From Sva-07 sp963747375 (lineage in GTDB: Bacteria > Actinomycetota > Acidimicrobiia > Acidimicrobiales > Ilumatobacteraceae), in assembly GCA_963747375.1 (NCBI GenBank), contig CAVVFL010000013.1, positions 1-64,000 on the forward strand: 64,000 nucleotides of DNA, in the 5' to 3' direction. The position numbers were made by a program, and so were the translations under genes. Numbering within the stretch: the stretch's first letter is position 1; the number at the start of each line of letters is the position of its first letter. Of this stretch, positions 1 through 9,312 are shown in pieces. Below the pieces are notes generated by a model. That model searched no databases and was not told where the DNA came from. It saw only the letters and a program-made list of their open reading frames with translations.

Positions 1-1
1 C

Positions 2-547
2 GTGTTGTCGGCCAGCAGCAAGACCGCAATCGGGTATGCCGCATCGGCCAAGCTCACCGGCGGCGTGCGACTCGTGGGGGTCACCTCACCCGGCAACGTC
101 GACTTCGTGCAGGGCGTGGGGTACTACGACGATGTGGTCACATACGACCAGCTCACCGACATCGTCCAGGTCCCGAGCATCGTCATCGACATGGCCGGTC
201 TCGGCTCCGCCGTGGCCGCCGTGCACGCTCGTCTGGGTGATGACGTCCGTTACTCGATGGTGGTCGGCAAGAGCCATCACGATGCCGTGCCCGTGATGGT
301 GGAGCACGGACCGACACCCGAGATGTTCTTCGCGCCGGGAGCGGTTGCCGATCGCCTTGCCGAGTGGGGTGCCGAGGGCTACCGGCAGCGGATGCACGGT
401 GCGCTGACGGCGTTCATCGCCGACAGCTACGACTGGCTCACGATCGACGAACGCCGTGGGCCCGCGGCCGCTCAGGCCGCTTGGGCCGAACTCCACGCCG
501 GCGACGTCGCACCGTCGAGCGGCCTCATCGCCTCGCTGCAGCGCTGA
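2..547 (+). CDS. DUF2855 family protein, C-terminal part (5' end outside window)
   Basis: The reading frame is open at the window edge, so this is a partial gene and the apparent first codon is probably internal. The 181 visible residues look like the C-terminal half of DUF2855 proteins, distant relatives of medium-chain dehydrogenases. SASSKTAIG near the start is followed by a Rossmann-like strand (VRLVGVTSP) and the VPSIVIDMAG segment. The family has no established reaction that I know of. It converges on the glycosyltransferase gene, with under 90 bp holding a hairpin between them. No frame disruption is visible. Confidence 0.75.
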   Translation: MLSASSKTAIGYAASAKLTGGVRLVGVTSPGNVDFVQGVGYYDDVVTYDQLTDIVQVPSIVIDMAGLGSAVAAVHARLGDDVRYSMVVGKSHHDAVPVMVEHGPTPEMFFAPGAVADRLAEWGAEGYRQRMHGALTAFIADSYDWLTIDERRGPAAAQAAWAELHAGDVAPSSGLIASLQR

Positions 548-595
548 CGGAGCACTGGATTCAACACCCAGATCGAGTTCGGACCCTCGCCCTGA

Positions 596-652
596 CCCCG
601 AAATTCGGAGCGAACCTTGCGCACGGAGCGACATCTACTCCGAATTTTGGGG
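596..652. repeat. Family A palindrome, degenerate copy (A1)
   Basis: Arms at 596-610 and 638-652 (CCCCGAAATTCGGAG against CCCCAAAATTCGGAG, 14 of 15 matching) enclose 27 nt containing TTGCGCACGGAGCG. The latter recalls the GCGCGC centre of the other family A copies. It lies between two convergent genes. The last codons and TAG stop of the glycosyltransferase lie in its right half, so it may also act as a bidirectional terminator. Confidence 0.7.
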
Positions 653-1659
653 GTGGTTGGCTGGATCGGAGGTTGTGGCAGTGGCGTCGCCGTAGTCGAT
701 GCGGCGGGCGCGCAGCCGGAGGTCCTCGAGGACGCGACGGTTCGCGGCTTGCAGGTCGGCGAGGAACGCAACGGCCCACACCTGGGCGGCGACGACGATC
801 AGGCCGATCCCGCCGAGCAGGCTCGGCACACGGCTCGTGTAGTCGTCCTCGAGGAGGTACAGCCCGAGCCAGCGCAACAGCAGCAGGGTGCCGATGACGA
901 ACGGCACGAGGCCGACGAGGAAGAAGAAGCGGAAGGGTTTGTAGAGCGCGAAGCTGCGGATGATCGCCTGCGCCGAACGCCAGATGTAGCGCGCGGTGCT
1001 CTTGACCAGGCGCGACTCCCTCGTCTTGGGGTTCACGCCGATCGGCACGGAGGTGATGGCGATGCCGTTCCAGCCGGCCTGCACGATCGTTTCCATCGTG
1101 TACGTGTAGCGACCGAAGACCTGCACGCGCATGGCCGCGTCGCGGGTGTACGCCCGGAACCCGCTCGCCGCGTCGCTGCACGCCGGTGCCGGAGAATCGT
1201 CGGACGACGGAACTGCCCAGGCGTTGGAGGAGCTTCTTGACGCGTGAGAAGTCGTCGATCGATTCGATCGGCCGTTCGCCGACGACCATCTCGGCGTCGC
1301 CCGACAGCACCGGAGCGACGAGATCGGGGATCGACGATCCCTGGTACTGGTTGTCGGCGTCGGTGTTGACGATCACGTCGGCGCCCGCCCGCAGGCACGC
1401 GTCGATCCCGGTGAGAAAGGCGGCCGCCAGCCCTCGGTTGTGGGGGTGGGAGATCACGTGGTCGACGCCGAGTTCGTGGGCGACCTCGACCGTGCGGTCG
1501 CTGCTGCCGTCGTCGATCACGAGCCACTCGACGACATCGACGCCCGCAACCTCGCGGCGGAAGGTCGGCCACCGTGAGCGGCAGCGTCTCCTCCTCGTTG
1601 AAGCACGGGATCTGGATGATCAGCTTGATCGGCTTGGCCGTGTTCACGGGGCTCGACAT
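635..1659 (-). CDS. Family 2 glycosyltransferase (DPM1/dolichyl-phosphate-type), frameshifted in assembly
   Basis: Predicted membrane-associated glycosyltransferase that moves a sugar from a nucleotide sugar to a polyprenyl phosphate or similar acceptor. The N-terminus reads IIQIPCFNEEETLP, then VIDDGSSDRT, then VNTDADNQYQ (the DxD-like metal site), typical of GT-A family 2. The C-terminus has two hydrophobic helices (FRFFFLVGLVPFVIGTLLL and a GGIGLIVVAAQVWAVAFL stretch). The protein is spread over three frames. One extra base near 1560 and one near 1180 restore a continuous protein of about 340 residues. Its ATG overlaps the flippase stop (TGATG), so it is the third gene of a methyltransferase-flippase-glycosyltransferase operon. 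The substrate is unknown. Confidence 0.82.
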
Positions 1660-2623
1660 CACGGCGCAGCGTAACTGGTGGCGGTCTCGGCCTCGCCGTG
1701 GTCGATCGCCGGTGGCGGCGCCGTTCGGCTCACCGCGACCGAGATGGCGGCGCCGAGGAGGTCGACGGCGACCGACACGACCCGGCTGATGACGGCGACC
1801 GACACCGCGCAGGCCGGCGCCGAGCGGGGCGGTCATCATCGAGATGAACACGGCCTCACGAACGCCGAGGCCGCCGGGCAGGCCGATGATGACGAATCCG
1901 GCGATCCACGACACGCAGGTCGCGTAGATCAGGGTGATGACGAGATCGGCGTCGAGCGTGCCGCCCAGGGCGCGGACCGAGAAGATGTTCATGCCGGCGA
2001 ACAGGACCCACACCGGCAGGTACCGGGCCACGATGCCGGCGAACCAGACCGCATCGGGCAGGCGCAGTTCACGCGAGGTGAGGCGGTCGGCGAGACGGTG
2101 CAGTCGCATCGCGGATCCGTCGCGACGCGAGGGCCGCGAACCCGACGACCAACGCGAGTGCCGAGACAGGATCGGCACGAGCCGTGAACCGGCGGGCGAC
2201 ACCATCCCGGCGAGGCCCGCGACCGCCACGGCGCCGAGCAGCGTGGCCACCATCGACATCGCGGTCGACCAGTAGGCGACCGGCCGGGGAGTGCGATCCC
2301 GGTGGGCCAGTTCGGCCTGGCCGACGATCGGCCAGATCCCTCCGGGCACGTACTTGCCGAGCTGGCCGACGAAGAACCAGTACAGGCCCCGTCGCCACGG
2401 TGCGGGCGCGCCGCCGTGGCGGACGATCAGCAGCCAGTTGACGCCGAGGAGGGCCATCGCGGCGAGCCCGGACGACGACCGCGACGACGAGCCAGATCGG
2501 GTCGGACGACGAGAGCGCGTCGGCGATCTCCTCGCGGTCCTGGACGATCCTGACGGCGACGAACGTCAGCCCGGCGACGCCGATGGCGATGCCGAGCAGG
2601 TTGACGAGACGCGACCTGGTCAT
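1659..2623 (-). CDS. UPF0104 / lysylphosphatidylglycerol-synthase-type flippase-like membrane protein, frameshifted
   Basis: Multi-span membrane protein of about 320 residues. Hydrophobic segments include LGIAIGVAGLTFVAVRI at the N-terminus, YWFFVGQLGKYVPGGIWPIV and WIAGFVIIGLPGGLGVREAV. The GKYVPG and PGGLGVRE motifs are characteristic of the UPF0104 (AglD/MprF flippase-like) family, which is thought to move lipid-linked groups across membranes. At least three single-base frame changes (around 2455, 2125 and 1760) are needed. The ATG overlaps the methyltransferase stop as ATGA and the stop overlaps the glycosyltransferase ATG. A role with its neighbours in making or exporting a glycolipid is inferred from context. 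Confidence 0.75.
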
Positions 2624-3243
2624 TCGATCGGGGTGGCGCGCACCATCGTCCACGGCAGCGGCGTGGCGGTCTGGGCCACGTCGAACTGGGTGGCGACGAG
2701 CTTGGCGAATCCACGGTTGGTCCAGTGGTTGATGTGGCCCGGTGTGTTGCCGAGGTCGCGCCAGTAGCGGCCGCGGGCCATGTTGCCGGCGCGCCAGATC
2801 GGCTCGAACGGCACCGATGCGATCAACGAACCCGAGCACACACGATGCAGTTCGTGGAGCGCGCCGGCGGTGTCGCCGAGGTGCTCGAACACCTCGATGG
2901 CGAGCACGAGGTCGAACGAATCGTTCGGGAACGGCAGGGTCGTGGCGTCGCCGAACACGCACGAGAGATCGCGCGCCTTCCAGTCCTGCGCGAGTTGGTC
3001 GTCGGGCAGGTCGAGGCCGAGGACGGTCGCCGCCGGGAATCGTTCGATCACCCGGCTGGTGACGATGCCCTCACCGACACCGATCTCGAGGATCCGTCGT
3101 GGGGCGCCCGGACCGGCGCTCGCGGCGTCGAGCATCGAGTCGAACGCGGCGAAGAACCCGCGCATCATCCGCTTCTCGAGCGGATTCGTCGAGGCGTACT
3201 TGTCGTAGGTGTTGCCGGTCGGCACCGGCTCCGTCGTCACCAT
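2620..3243 (-). CDS. Class I SAM-dependent methyltransferase
   Basis: Intact cytosolic methyltransferase of about 207 residues. Motif I is ILEIGVGEG (roughly residues 55-63), followed by the acidic VLGLDLPD loop, FGDATTLPF and the post-I strand FDLVLAIEVFEHL. This is the Methyltransf_11 pattern. I chose the ATG at 3243 because the protein aligns from MVTTEPVPTG; a GTG seven codons upstream is possible. The stop overlaps the flippase start by ATGA, so it opens the operon. The partners suggest a lipid or glycolipid precursor as substrate, but nothing in the sequence names it. Confidence 0.85.
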   Translation of the reverse strand: MVTTEPVPTGNTYDKYASTNPLEKRMMRGFFAAFDSMLDAASAGPGAPRRILEIGVGEGIVTSRVIERFPAATVLGLDLPDDQLAQDWKARDLSCVFGDATTLPFPNDSFDLVLAIEVFEHLGDTAGALHELHRVCSGSLIASVPFEPIWRAGNMARGRYWRDLGNTPGHINHWTNRGFAKLVATQFDVAQTATPLPWTMVRATPIE

Positions 3244-3282
3244 CGCCCCAGTGTCGCACGACAATCGACGATTCCGCGTCGT

Positions 3283-3313
3283 GTGACGCCAGGGGTCGGA
3301 CCCCGGGCGTCAC
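3283..3313. terminator. Family D hairpin (GGGGTCGGACCCC core), D1
   Basis: GTGACGCC and GGCGTCAC arms surround GGGGTCGGACCCC with one A/G mismatch in the stem. It sits between the methyltransferase start and the coxM-like stop (3316). It has no T-run, so the terminator role is inferred from position and stem strength. Confidence 0.6.
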
Positions 3314-3315
3314 CG

Positions 3316-4141
3316 TCAGGCGGAGGCGGTGTCGAGGGCGCGGCGGGTGAGGACCTTGGCGAGGTGCTGGCGGTACTCGACGCTGGCGTTGAGGTCGGCC
3401 TGGGGGTCGGCGTCGGCGGCTGCCAGTTCGGCGGCGTCGGCGACACTGGCACCGCCGGCGATTGCGGCGGCCACGCTCGTGGCGAGCACCGGGGTGGACG
3501 CCATGTTGACGAGGCCGACACCGGCCTGGTCGCCGTTGCGCCACGCGGCCACACCGACGATCGCCCAGTCCTGCGCCCGCCGGTTGAACTTCTGGAAGCT
3601 CCAACCGGCGCCGTTCATCTTCGGCACCCGGATCTCGATGAGGACCTCGTCGGGGTTCAGGGCCGACTCGAAGAACGTCTGGTAGAAGTCGGCCGCGGCG
3701 ATCTCGCGGGTGCCGTTCGGGCCCTGGGCGACGTAGGTCGCACCCAACGCCAGCGTGGTGGCCGGAAGGTCGGAGGCCGGGTCGGCGTGGGCGATCGAGC
3801 CGCCGATCGTGCCGCGGTGGCGCACCTGCGGGTCGCCGACGTGGCCGGCGGCGTGGGCGAGCAGCGGCACGTGCTGCTGCGAGGATGTCGGACGTCTCGA
3901 CATCCATGTGCCGTGTCATCGCCCCGATCGCGATCTGGTCACCGTCGTCGCGGATGTAGGACAGATCGCTGAGTCGGCCGATGTCGATCAACACGCTGGG
4001 CTGAGCGAGACGGAGCTTCATCATCGGCAACAGGCTGTGCCCGCCGGCGATGAACTTGGCCTCGTCGCCGTGCTGTGCGATGAGGCTGATCGCCTCCTCG
4101 GCCGACTCGGCGCGGACGTAGTCGAATGCGGCGGGAATCAC
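3316..4141 (-). CDS. FAD-binding subunit of a xanthine dehydrogenase / CO-dehydrogenase-type molybdenum hydroxylase (CoxM-like), frameshifted
   Basis: Medium (FAD) subunit that passes electrons from the iron-sulfur subunit to an acceptor. The FAD signature FIAGGHSLLPMMKLRLA lies near residues 33-49, and the second motif RGTIGGSIAHADPASDLPA follows the frame change. One base must be corrected near 3882. Total length is about 275 residues, normal for CoxM-like proteins. The GTG start overlaps the coxL stop (GTGA), so it is the last gene of an S-L-M operon. Family assignment is firm; the substrate (CO, aldehyde or purine) is not. Confidence 0.85.
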
Positions 4142-6553
4142 TGGGGGCCTCCGTTGGGGCTGGTGGTGGATTGTGCGGCATGGATGGCATTCCACACCGT
4201 GTTCGGACTGGCGGGCATCGACACGTCGTGGACCCCGAGGCCCGAGAGTGCGTCGACGATGGCGTTCATCACGGCGGGCGCCGCTCCGATGGTGCCGGCC
4301 TCACCGACACCCTTCACGCCGAGGGGGTTCGTCGGCGACGGCGTGACCGAGCGGCCGGTGGTGATCGACGGCACGTCGCTCGCCGCCGGCACGAGGTAGT
4401 CGGCGAGGGTCGACGTACGCAGGTTGCCGTCGGAGTCGTGCTCGGCGCCCTCGTACAGCGCCTGGGCGAGACCCTGGACGACGCCGCCGTGCACCTGGCC
4501 CTCGACGATCATCGGGTTGACCTGGGTGCCGCAGTCGTCGACGGCGATGTACTGCAGCACGTCGACCGCACCGGTCTCGGTGTCGACCTCGACGAGGCAC
4601 ATGTGCGTGCCGAAGGGCCACGAGAAGTTCGGCGGGTCGTAGGTCACCTGCGCCTCGAGGTTGGGTTCGAGGCCGTCGGGCAGGTTGTGGGCGGTGAACG
4701 CCTCGAACGCGATCGCCGCGAGCGGCATCTCCTTGTCGGGCGATCCGGCCACGCGGAACACCCCGCCGACGAACTCGAGGTCGTCGACGTTCGCCTCCAT
4801 CTGGTGCGCAGCGATCTGCTTCGCCTTGTCGATCACCTTGTCGCAGGCCATCGACACGGCCACACCGCCGACGGGCAGCGAGCGCGAGCCGTAGGTGTCC
4901 ATGCCGAGCGGGGCGATCGTGGTGTCGGAGTGCAGCACGTCGACGTCGGCCGGGTCGATGCCGAGCTTGTCGGCGACGATCATCGACCACGACGTCTCGT
5001 GGCCCTGGCCGTGCGGTGACGTGCCGGTGACGACCTGCACCTTGGACGGTCGGCAGGATGCGCACGGTCGCAGCCTCCCAGCCGCCGGCGGAGTAGTTGA
5101 GCGAGGCGAGCACCCGTGACGGGGCGAGGCCGCACATCTCGAAGTAGGTCGACACGCCGAGCCCGAGCCGCTTGGTGGCCCCCTCGACGTTCTGCTCGGC
5201 CTGGCGGGCCCGCACCCCGGCGTAGTCGATCATGTCGGCGGCGATGGTGGCAGCACGCGTCGTGGTCGCCGGAGTCGTAGACGAGCCCGGTGCACGCCTC
5301 GTACGGGAACTGCTCCTTGCGGATGAAGTTGCGACGCCGGAGTTCGAGCGGGTCGACGCCCACCTCGGCGGCGAGCGCGTCCATCGCCCGCTCGATGGCG
5401 TAGGTCGCCTCGGGGCGCCCGGCGCCTCGGTACGCATCGGTCGGGGTGAGGTTCGTGAACACGCCGGTGCACGAGAAGTCGTACGCCTTGGGAAGGTCGT
5501 ACACGCCGGCGTACAGGAAGGCGCCGAGGATCGGGATGCCCGGCGTGATCGAGCTGCAGGTAGGCGCCCATGTCGGCGGTGAGGCGGACCCGCATGGCCG
5601 TCAGCTTGCCGTTGGCGTCGGCGGCGAGCTCCATGTGCTGGATCTGGCCGCGCCCCTGGATCGTGGCGACGGTGTTCTCGGAACGGGTCTCGTTCCAGCG
5701 CACCGGAACACCGTGCTTGCGCGACAGTGCGACGCACAGCAGCTCCTCGGCGTACACGTCGAGCTTGGAGCCGAACCCGCCGCCGACGGCCGGGGCGATC
5801 ACGCGGAGCTGGTGCTCGGGCACGCCGAGCGTGACGGCGACCATCACCTTGAGCACGTGGGGGATCTGCGTGGAGGTGTACAGCGTCAGGTCGCCACCGA
5901 ACGGCTGCGGGATGGCGACGACGGCCCGCGGCTCCATCGCCATCGGGATCAGTCGCTGCTGGACGTACCGCTCGCTGACCGTGTAGCGCCGCGTCGTCGA
6001 AGGCCTTCTGGACAGCACCGTCGGTCTCCTCGATGAGGAGGTTCCACGTGTACGACGAGTTCGTGCCGAGGTCGGGATGGACCAGCACGCGGTCGGAGAG
6101 GGCGTCTTCGAGCTCGATGATCGGTTCACGCGAGTCGTACTCGACGTCGATCGCCTCGATCGCGTCGTGGGCGATCGTGTCGCTGTCGGCGAGCACGACG
6201 GCGACGCCGTCACCGACGTAGTGGACGGCGTCGATGGCGATCGGATGGTGCGGCGGGTTGAGCATGTCCTCGGTGACGGCCCAGGCGCACGGCATCGGCG
6301 CCGCCCACTGATCGGCGAGGTCGGCACCGGTGTAGACGGCGCGCACGCCGGGCATCGCGGCGGCAGCCGAGGTGTCGATCGACACGATCGCGGCGCTGGC
6401 GTACGGGCTGCGCAGCACGGCCATGTGGAGCGCCCCCGGCACCTTCATGTCGTTGGCGAAGACCGCCTCGCCGGTCAGCAGGACCGGGTCTTCCTTGCGG
6501 AGCAGTCGTGTGCCGATCACGCCGGTGGTGGTCGGTTCCTCGGTCATGGTCAT
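4138..6553 (-). CDS. Molybdopterin-binding large subunit, xanthine dehydrogenase/aldehyde oxidase family (CoxL-like, form II type), frameshifted
   Basis: Catalytic subunit of about 800 residues. Recognisable motifs in order are the N-terminal RLLRKEDPVLLTG, then AVGGGFGSK, the active-site loop AYRGAGRPEA, TGTSPHGQGHETSWSM, and GVGEAGTIG with the catalytic Glu near the C-terminus. AYRGAGR is the form II signature. True CO dehydrogenase form I has AYxCSFR, so CO oxidation should not be assumed. Four frame changes are needed (about 5990, 5552, 5255 and 5047). The gene lies between coxS- and coxM-like genes on the same strand. A short perfect palindrome (CGTCACGGCGTGACG, 6577-6591) lies just upstream. 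Confidence 0.86.
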
Positions 6554-6601
6554 CGCTGGACCCCCATCCAGTCAGTCGTCACGGCGTGACGTTGTGCGTG
6601 C

Positions 6602-7078
6602 TCAGGCGTTCGCCGACGCAGCGGCGAGGACGGACTTCACGATGTTGTGGTAGCCGGTGCAGCGGCACAGGTTGCCTTCGAGACCGAGGCGCACGTCCTG
6701 CTCGGTCGGGTTCGGGTTCTCCTCGAGCAGGCTGGTCGCGGCCATGACCATGCCGGGCGTGCAGTACCCGCACTGCAGGCCGTGGTTCTCCATGAACGCC
6801 TGCTGCATCGGATGCAGCGTGCCGTCGGCGGCGGCCATGCCCTCGATGGTGCGGATGTCCTGGCCGTCGGCCTGGACGGCCAGCACGGTGCAGCTCTTGA
6901 CCGCCTCACCGTTGAGGTGGAGCGAACAGGCGCCGCACGACGAGGTGTCGCAGCCGATGTTGGTGCCGGTCAGCCCGACGACCTCGCGGATGTACTGCAC
7001 GAGGAGCAGGCGTGGCTCCACGTCGTGTGTCTGCGGTGTGCCGTTGACCGTGACGGTGATCTCCACTGGTGCCCCCAT
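6602..7078 (-). CDS. 2Fe-2S subunit of molybdenum hydroxylase (CoxS-like)
   Basis: Intact 158-residue small subunit that shuttles electrons between the molybdenum site and FAD. The plant-type ferredoxin cluster is GCDTSSCGAC with a further Cys in VKSCTVLA. The second cluster is LQCGYCTPGM with LCRCTGYHNI. Order, spacing and length are all as expected for CoxS/XdhC-type subunits. It is first in the S-L-M operon. A strong hairpin lies 12 bp upstream of its ATG in the presumed leader. Confidence 0.95.
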   Translation of the reverse strand: MGAPVEITVTVNGTPQTHDVEPRLLLVQYIREVVGLTGTNIGCDTSSCGACSLHLNGEAVKSCTVLAVQADGQDIRTIEGMAAADGTLHPMQQAFMENHGLQCGYCTPGMVMAATSLLEENPNPTEQDVRLGLEGNLCRCTGYHNIVKSVLAAASANA

Positions 7079-7089
7079 GTCGTTCGGTG

Positions 7090-7120
7090 TGATGTCCGGG
7101 CCTCGGCCCGGCCCACATCA
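7090..7120 (-). promoter_or_regulatory. Hairpin in the leader of the coxS-coxL-coxM-like operon
   Basis: TGATGT-CCGGGCC on the left pairs with GGCCCGG-ACATCA on the right around a 2-nt loop, with three unpaired bases in one arm. It ends 12 nt before the coxS-like ATG and on the coding strand would lie in the 5' leader. It could be an attenuator, an RNA-stability element or simply an operator-like palindrome; the sequence does not decide. Confidence 0.45.
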
Positions 7121-7173
7121 TGCACCATCTTCCGACACCGGTTGCAACCGAGGGTGCGAACGCGCGGGTGCGC

Positions 7174-7590
7174 TCAGGTGATGGTGGCGATGTCCTTGAA
7201 GGCGAGGAAGATCAGGAACCCGATGATGGTGAGTCCGAAGATCGTGTAGTGCCAGCGCTTCGAGTGGTTCGCCCGCCAGAATCGCCGGATGCTGTAGGTG
7301 ATCGACACGATCGCCAACATGCCGATGACGACCCCGATGATCGGTCCGACGCCGCGAGCGATCCCGACGGCGGGCAGGACGAACGGGAACACGATGTACA
7401 TCAGCGTGCATCGACAGGTGCTGATGAACAGCGACTTCTGGAACGCGGATCGGGCCTCGGCGGCGGTTGCCGTCTGGCCTTCGGGGAGGCGCAGGACGCT
7501 GCGCATGAAGCGATCCGGCGCCGACGTCGACACCGCGCTGGTGCCGGTGCTCGTGGGTGTCATCGGGGGACGATCGGCGGTGGTGCTCAT
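7174..7590 (-). CDS. Small membrane protein of unknown function
   Basis: 138 residues, intact. The N-terminus is Thr/Ser/Pro-rich and polar. Hydrophobic segments follow: CTLMYIVFPFVLPAVGIARG, VGPIIGVVIGMLAIVSITYS and YTIFGLTIIGFLIFLAF. That makes three probable membrane helices with a conserved-looking RRFWRANHSKRWH segment between the last two. I do not recognise the family. The ATG lies 5 bp after the HAD phosphatase stop, so it is probably cotranscribed with the potassium-channel and HAD genes. Confidence 0.75.
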   Translation of the reverse strand: MSTTADRPPMTPTSTGTSAVSTSAPDRFMRSVLRLPEGQTATAAEARSAFQKSLFISTCRCTLMYIVFPFVLPAVGIARGVGPIIGVVIGMLAIVSITYSIRRFWRANHSKRWHYTIFGLTIIGFLIFLAFKDIATIT

Positions 7591-7595
7591 GGCCG

Positions 7596-8269
7596 TCAGG
7601 AACGGTACGTCGCCGCGACAGCTCCGGCAACTTCGCCGGGGGAGTCCACGAGCGCGACGGCGCCCGCAGTGGTGAGTTCGTCGACCGATCCGAACCCCCA
7701 GGTGACACCGATGCAGTCGATGCCGTTGTCGCTGGGCGCCCTCCACGTCGTGGTCGCGGTCGCCGATCATGATCACGCGCTGACCGATCCTGCGGGGTGA
7801 CCGATGCCCAGTTCGCTCAACGCGTACGTGATCACCTCGGCCTTCGTGCGACGACCGCGAACCGACTTCGATCGTGGCGCCGGCCTGAATCGTGAAGTAG
7901 TCGGTGAACCCGAAGTGCTCGACGATGCGGATCGCGGTCGACTGCGGTTTGGCCGTGGCGAGCGAGAGGGTGAGGCCGGAGTCGTGCAACTCGTCGAGCA
8001 TCGCGGCGATCGCCGGGATACACGTCGTTCTCGAACAGTCCGATGTCCTCGTAGCGTTCGCGGTAGACCGCCACGACACGCTCGATGTCGTCGACCGGTA
8101 TGCCGAGTGTCGGGAAGCTCAGCTCGAACGGCGGCCCGATGACCGATCGGACCTGCTCGTCGGTGGGTGGTTCGTAGCCGCACACGGAGAAGGCGTGCTG
8201 GAGCGATCGGCCGATGCCGAGCGACGAGTCCGACAGCGTGCCGTCGAGGTCGAGCAGGACGTGCGTCAT
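7596..8269 (-). CDS. HAD-superfamily hydrolase (phosphoglycolate phosphatase-like), frameshifted
   Basis: Soluble phosphatase of about 225 residues. HAD motif I is LLDLDGTLSDSS at the start, motif II is SLATAKP, the Lys motif falls in the disrupted RRTKAEVITYAL region, and motif III/IV is VIMIGDRDHDVEGA. This layout is the Gph/PGPase-like clade. About four frame changes (near 8018, 7858, 7795 and 7737) are required, so the exact residues there are uncertain. The ATG overlaps the channel stop (ATGA). The substrate is unknown. Confidence 0.8.
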
Positions 8270-9259
8270 CGGGCGATCAGGTCGTCGAGGCGGGCGATGT
8301 CGTCGTCGGTGCCGACGGCGATCAACACCTGGTGCGGTTCGATCACGAGGTCCGGATCGGGGTTGGTGGTGAACGAGCCGTCGACGCGCCGCAGGGCCAG
8401 GATGAGGACGCCGGTCTGCTTGCGCAGGTCGGCGTCACGCAGCGTCATGCCGGCGAGCGACGACGTCTCCGGCACGTCGAACTCCTGCATGCGGAACTCC
8501 AGCGAGCGTTCGTGCATCACGACGTCGACGAACTCGGCGACGTTCGGCCGGGCCACGAACGATGCCATGCGGGCCGCACCGAGTTCCTGTGGGTTCACCA
8601 CGCGATCGGCCCCTGCGTTGGCGAGCTTGGGGACGCTCTCGTCCTGGCGGGCGCGGGCGACGATGAAGAGGTCGGGCCTGATCGCGCGAGCGGAGAGCGT
8701 GACGAACAGGTTCACGGCGTCGCCTTCGAGTGCAGCGATGAGCGCGGCGGCGTGTTCGAGGCCGGCGGTCGCGAAGCGTGCTGTCGAGTGTGGCGTCGCC
8801 GACGACGGTCGGGAACGGGATGTTCGTCGAGCCGCTCGCCGTCGAGATCCACGACGACGACGTCGTGGCCGGCCTCGGCGAGGTCTTCGGCAACGGCTCG
8901 GCCGACGCGACCCCATCCACACACGATGGTGTGACCGCTGAGCTTGTTGATCTCTCGATCCATGAATCGTCTCCCGAGGAAGTCCCGCAGTTGTCCGTCG
9001 ACCACGACCTGGACGGCGAGGGTGAAGGTGTAGAGCACCGTCGACACGCCGACGACGATGATGAAGATCGTGAACCACTGTTCGAGAACGCTGAAGTCCT
9101 CGAGCTCGCGGAAGCCGACGGTGGTGACCGTGGTGACGGTCTGGTAGACGGCGTCGGTGAACGACATCCCGAACGCATGTAGCCGATGGTGCCGATCACC
9201 ATCACGGCGAGCACCATGGCGACGGCTCGCTGGAGTCGGCCGATCGGGCTGTAGTTCAC
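8266..9259 (-). CDS. Two-helix potassium channel with RCK (TrkA-N/TrkA-C) domains, frameshifted
   Basis: Membrane channel of about 330 residues with the layout TM1, pore loop, TM2, RCK. TM1 is VAMVLAVMVIGTIGY. The pore segment TVTTVTTVGFRELED carries a selectivity filter reading TTVGF, and TM2 is FTIFIIVVGVSTVLYTFTL. The TrkA-N Rossmann motif HTIVCGWGRVGRAVAEDL and the acidic VVVDLDGE follow, then a TrkA-C domain. Frame changes are needed near 9175 and around 8780-8815. The GTG start has a TACGGT box 7 nt upstream, suggesting a leaderless message. It heads the operon with the HAD and small membrane proteins. Confidence 0.85.
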
Positions 9260-9266
9260 GACGGCG

Positions 9267-9272
9267 ACCGTA
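9267..9272 (-). promoter_or_regulatory. -10 box (TACGGT) for leaderless K+ channel mRNA
   Basis: TACGGT ends 7 nt before the GTG at 9259, leaving no room for a ribosome binding site. It matches the TAnnnT-N6/7-start pattern seen at many other genes here. Confidence 0.55.
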
Positions 9273-9281
9273 GCCCGCGTG

Positions 9282-9312
9282 TCACGCCCGGGCGTCTGAC
9301 CCCGGGTCGTGA
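9282..9312. terminator. Family D-like hairpin (GGCGTCTGACCCC core), D2
   Basis: Arms TCACGCCCGGG and CCCGGGTCGTGA (one bulged base) enclose a degenerate copy of the GGGGTCnGACCCC core. The HD-protein stop codon is its first triplet. It separates that gene from the channel promoter; no T-run follows. Confidence 0.5.

Noticed and set aside
4138..6553. True aerobic CO dehydrogenase (form I)
   Set aside because: The active-site loop is AYRGAGR, not the AYxCSFR signature of form I CoxL.
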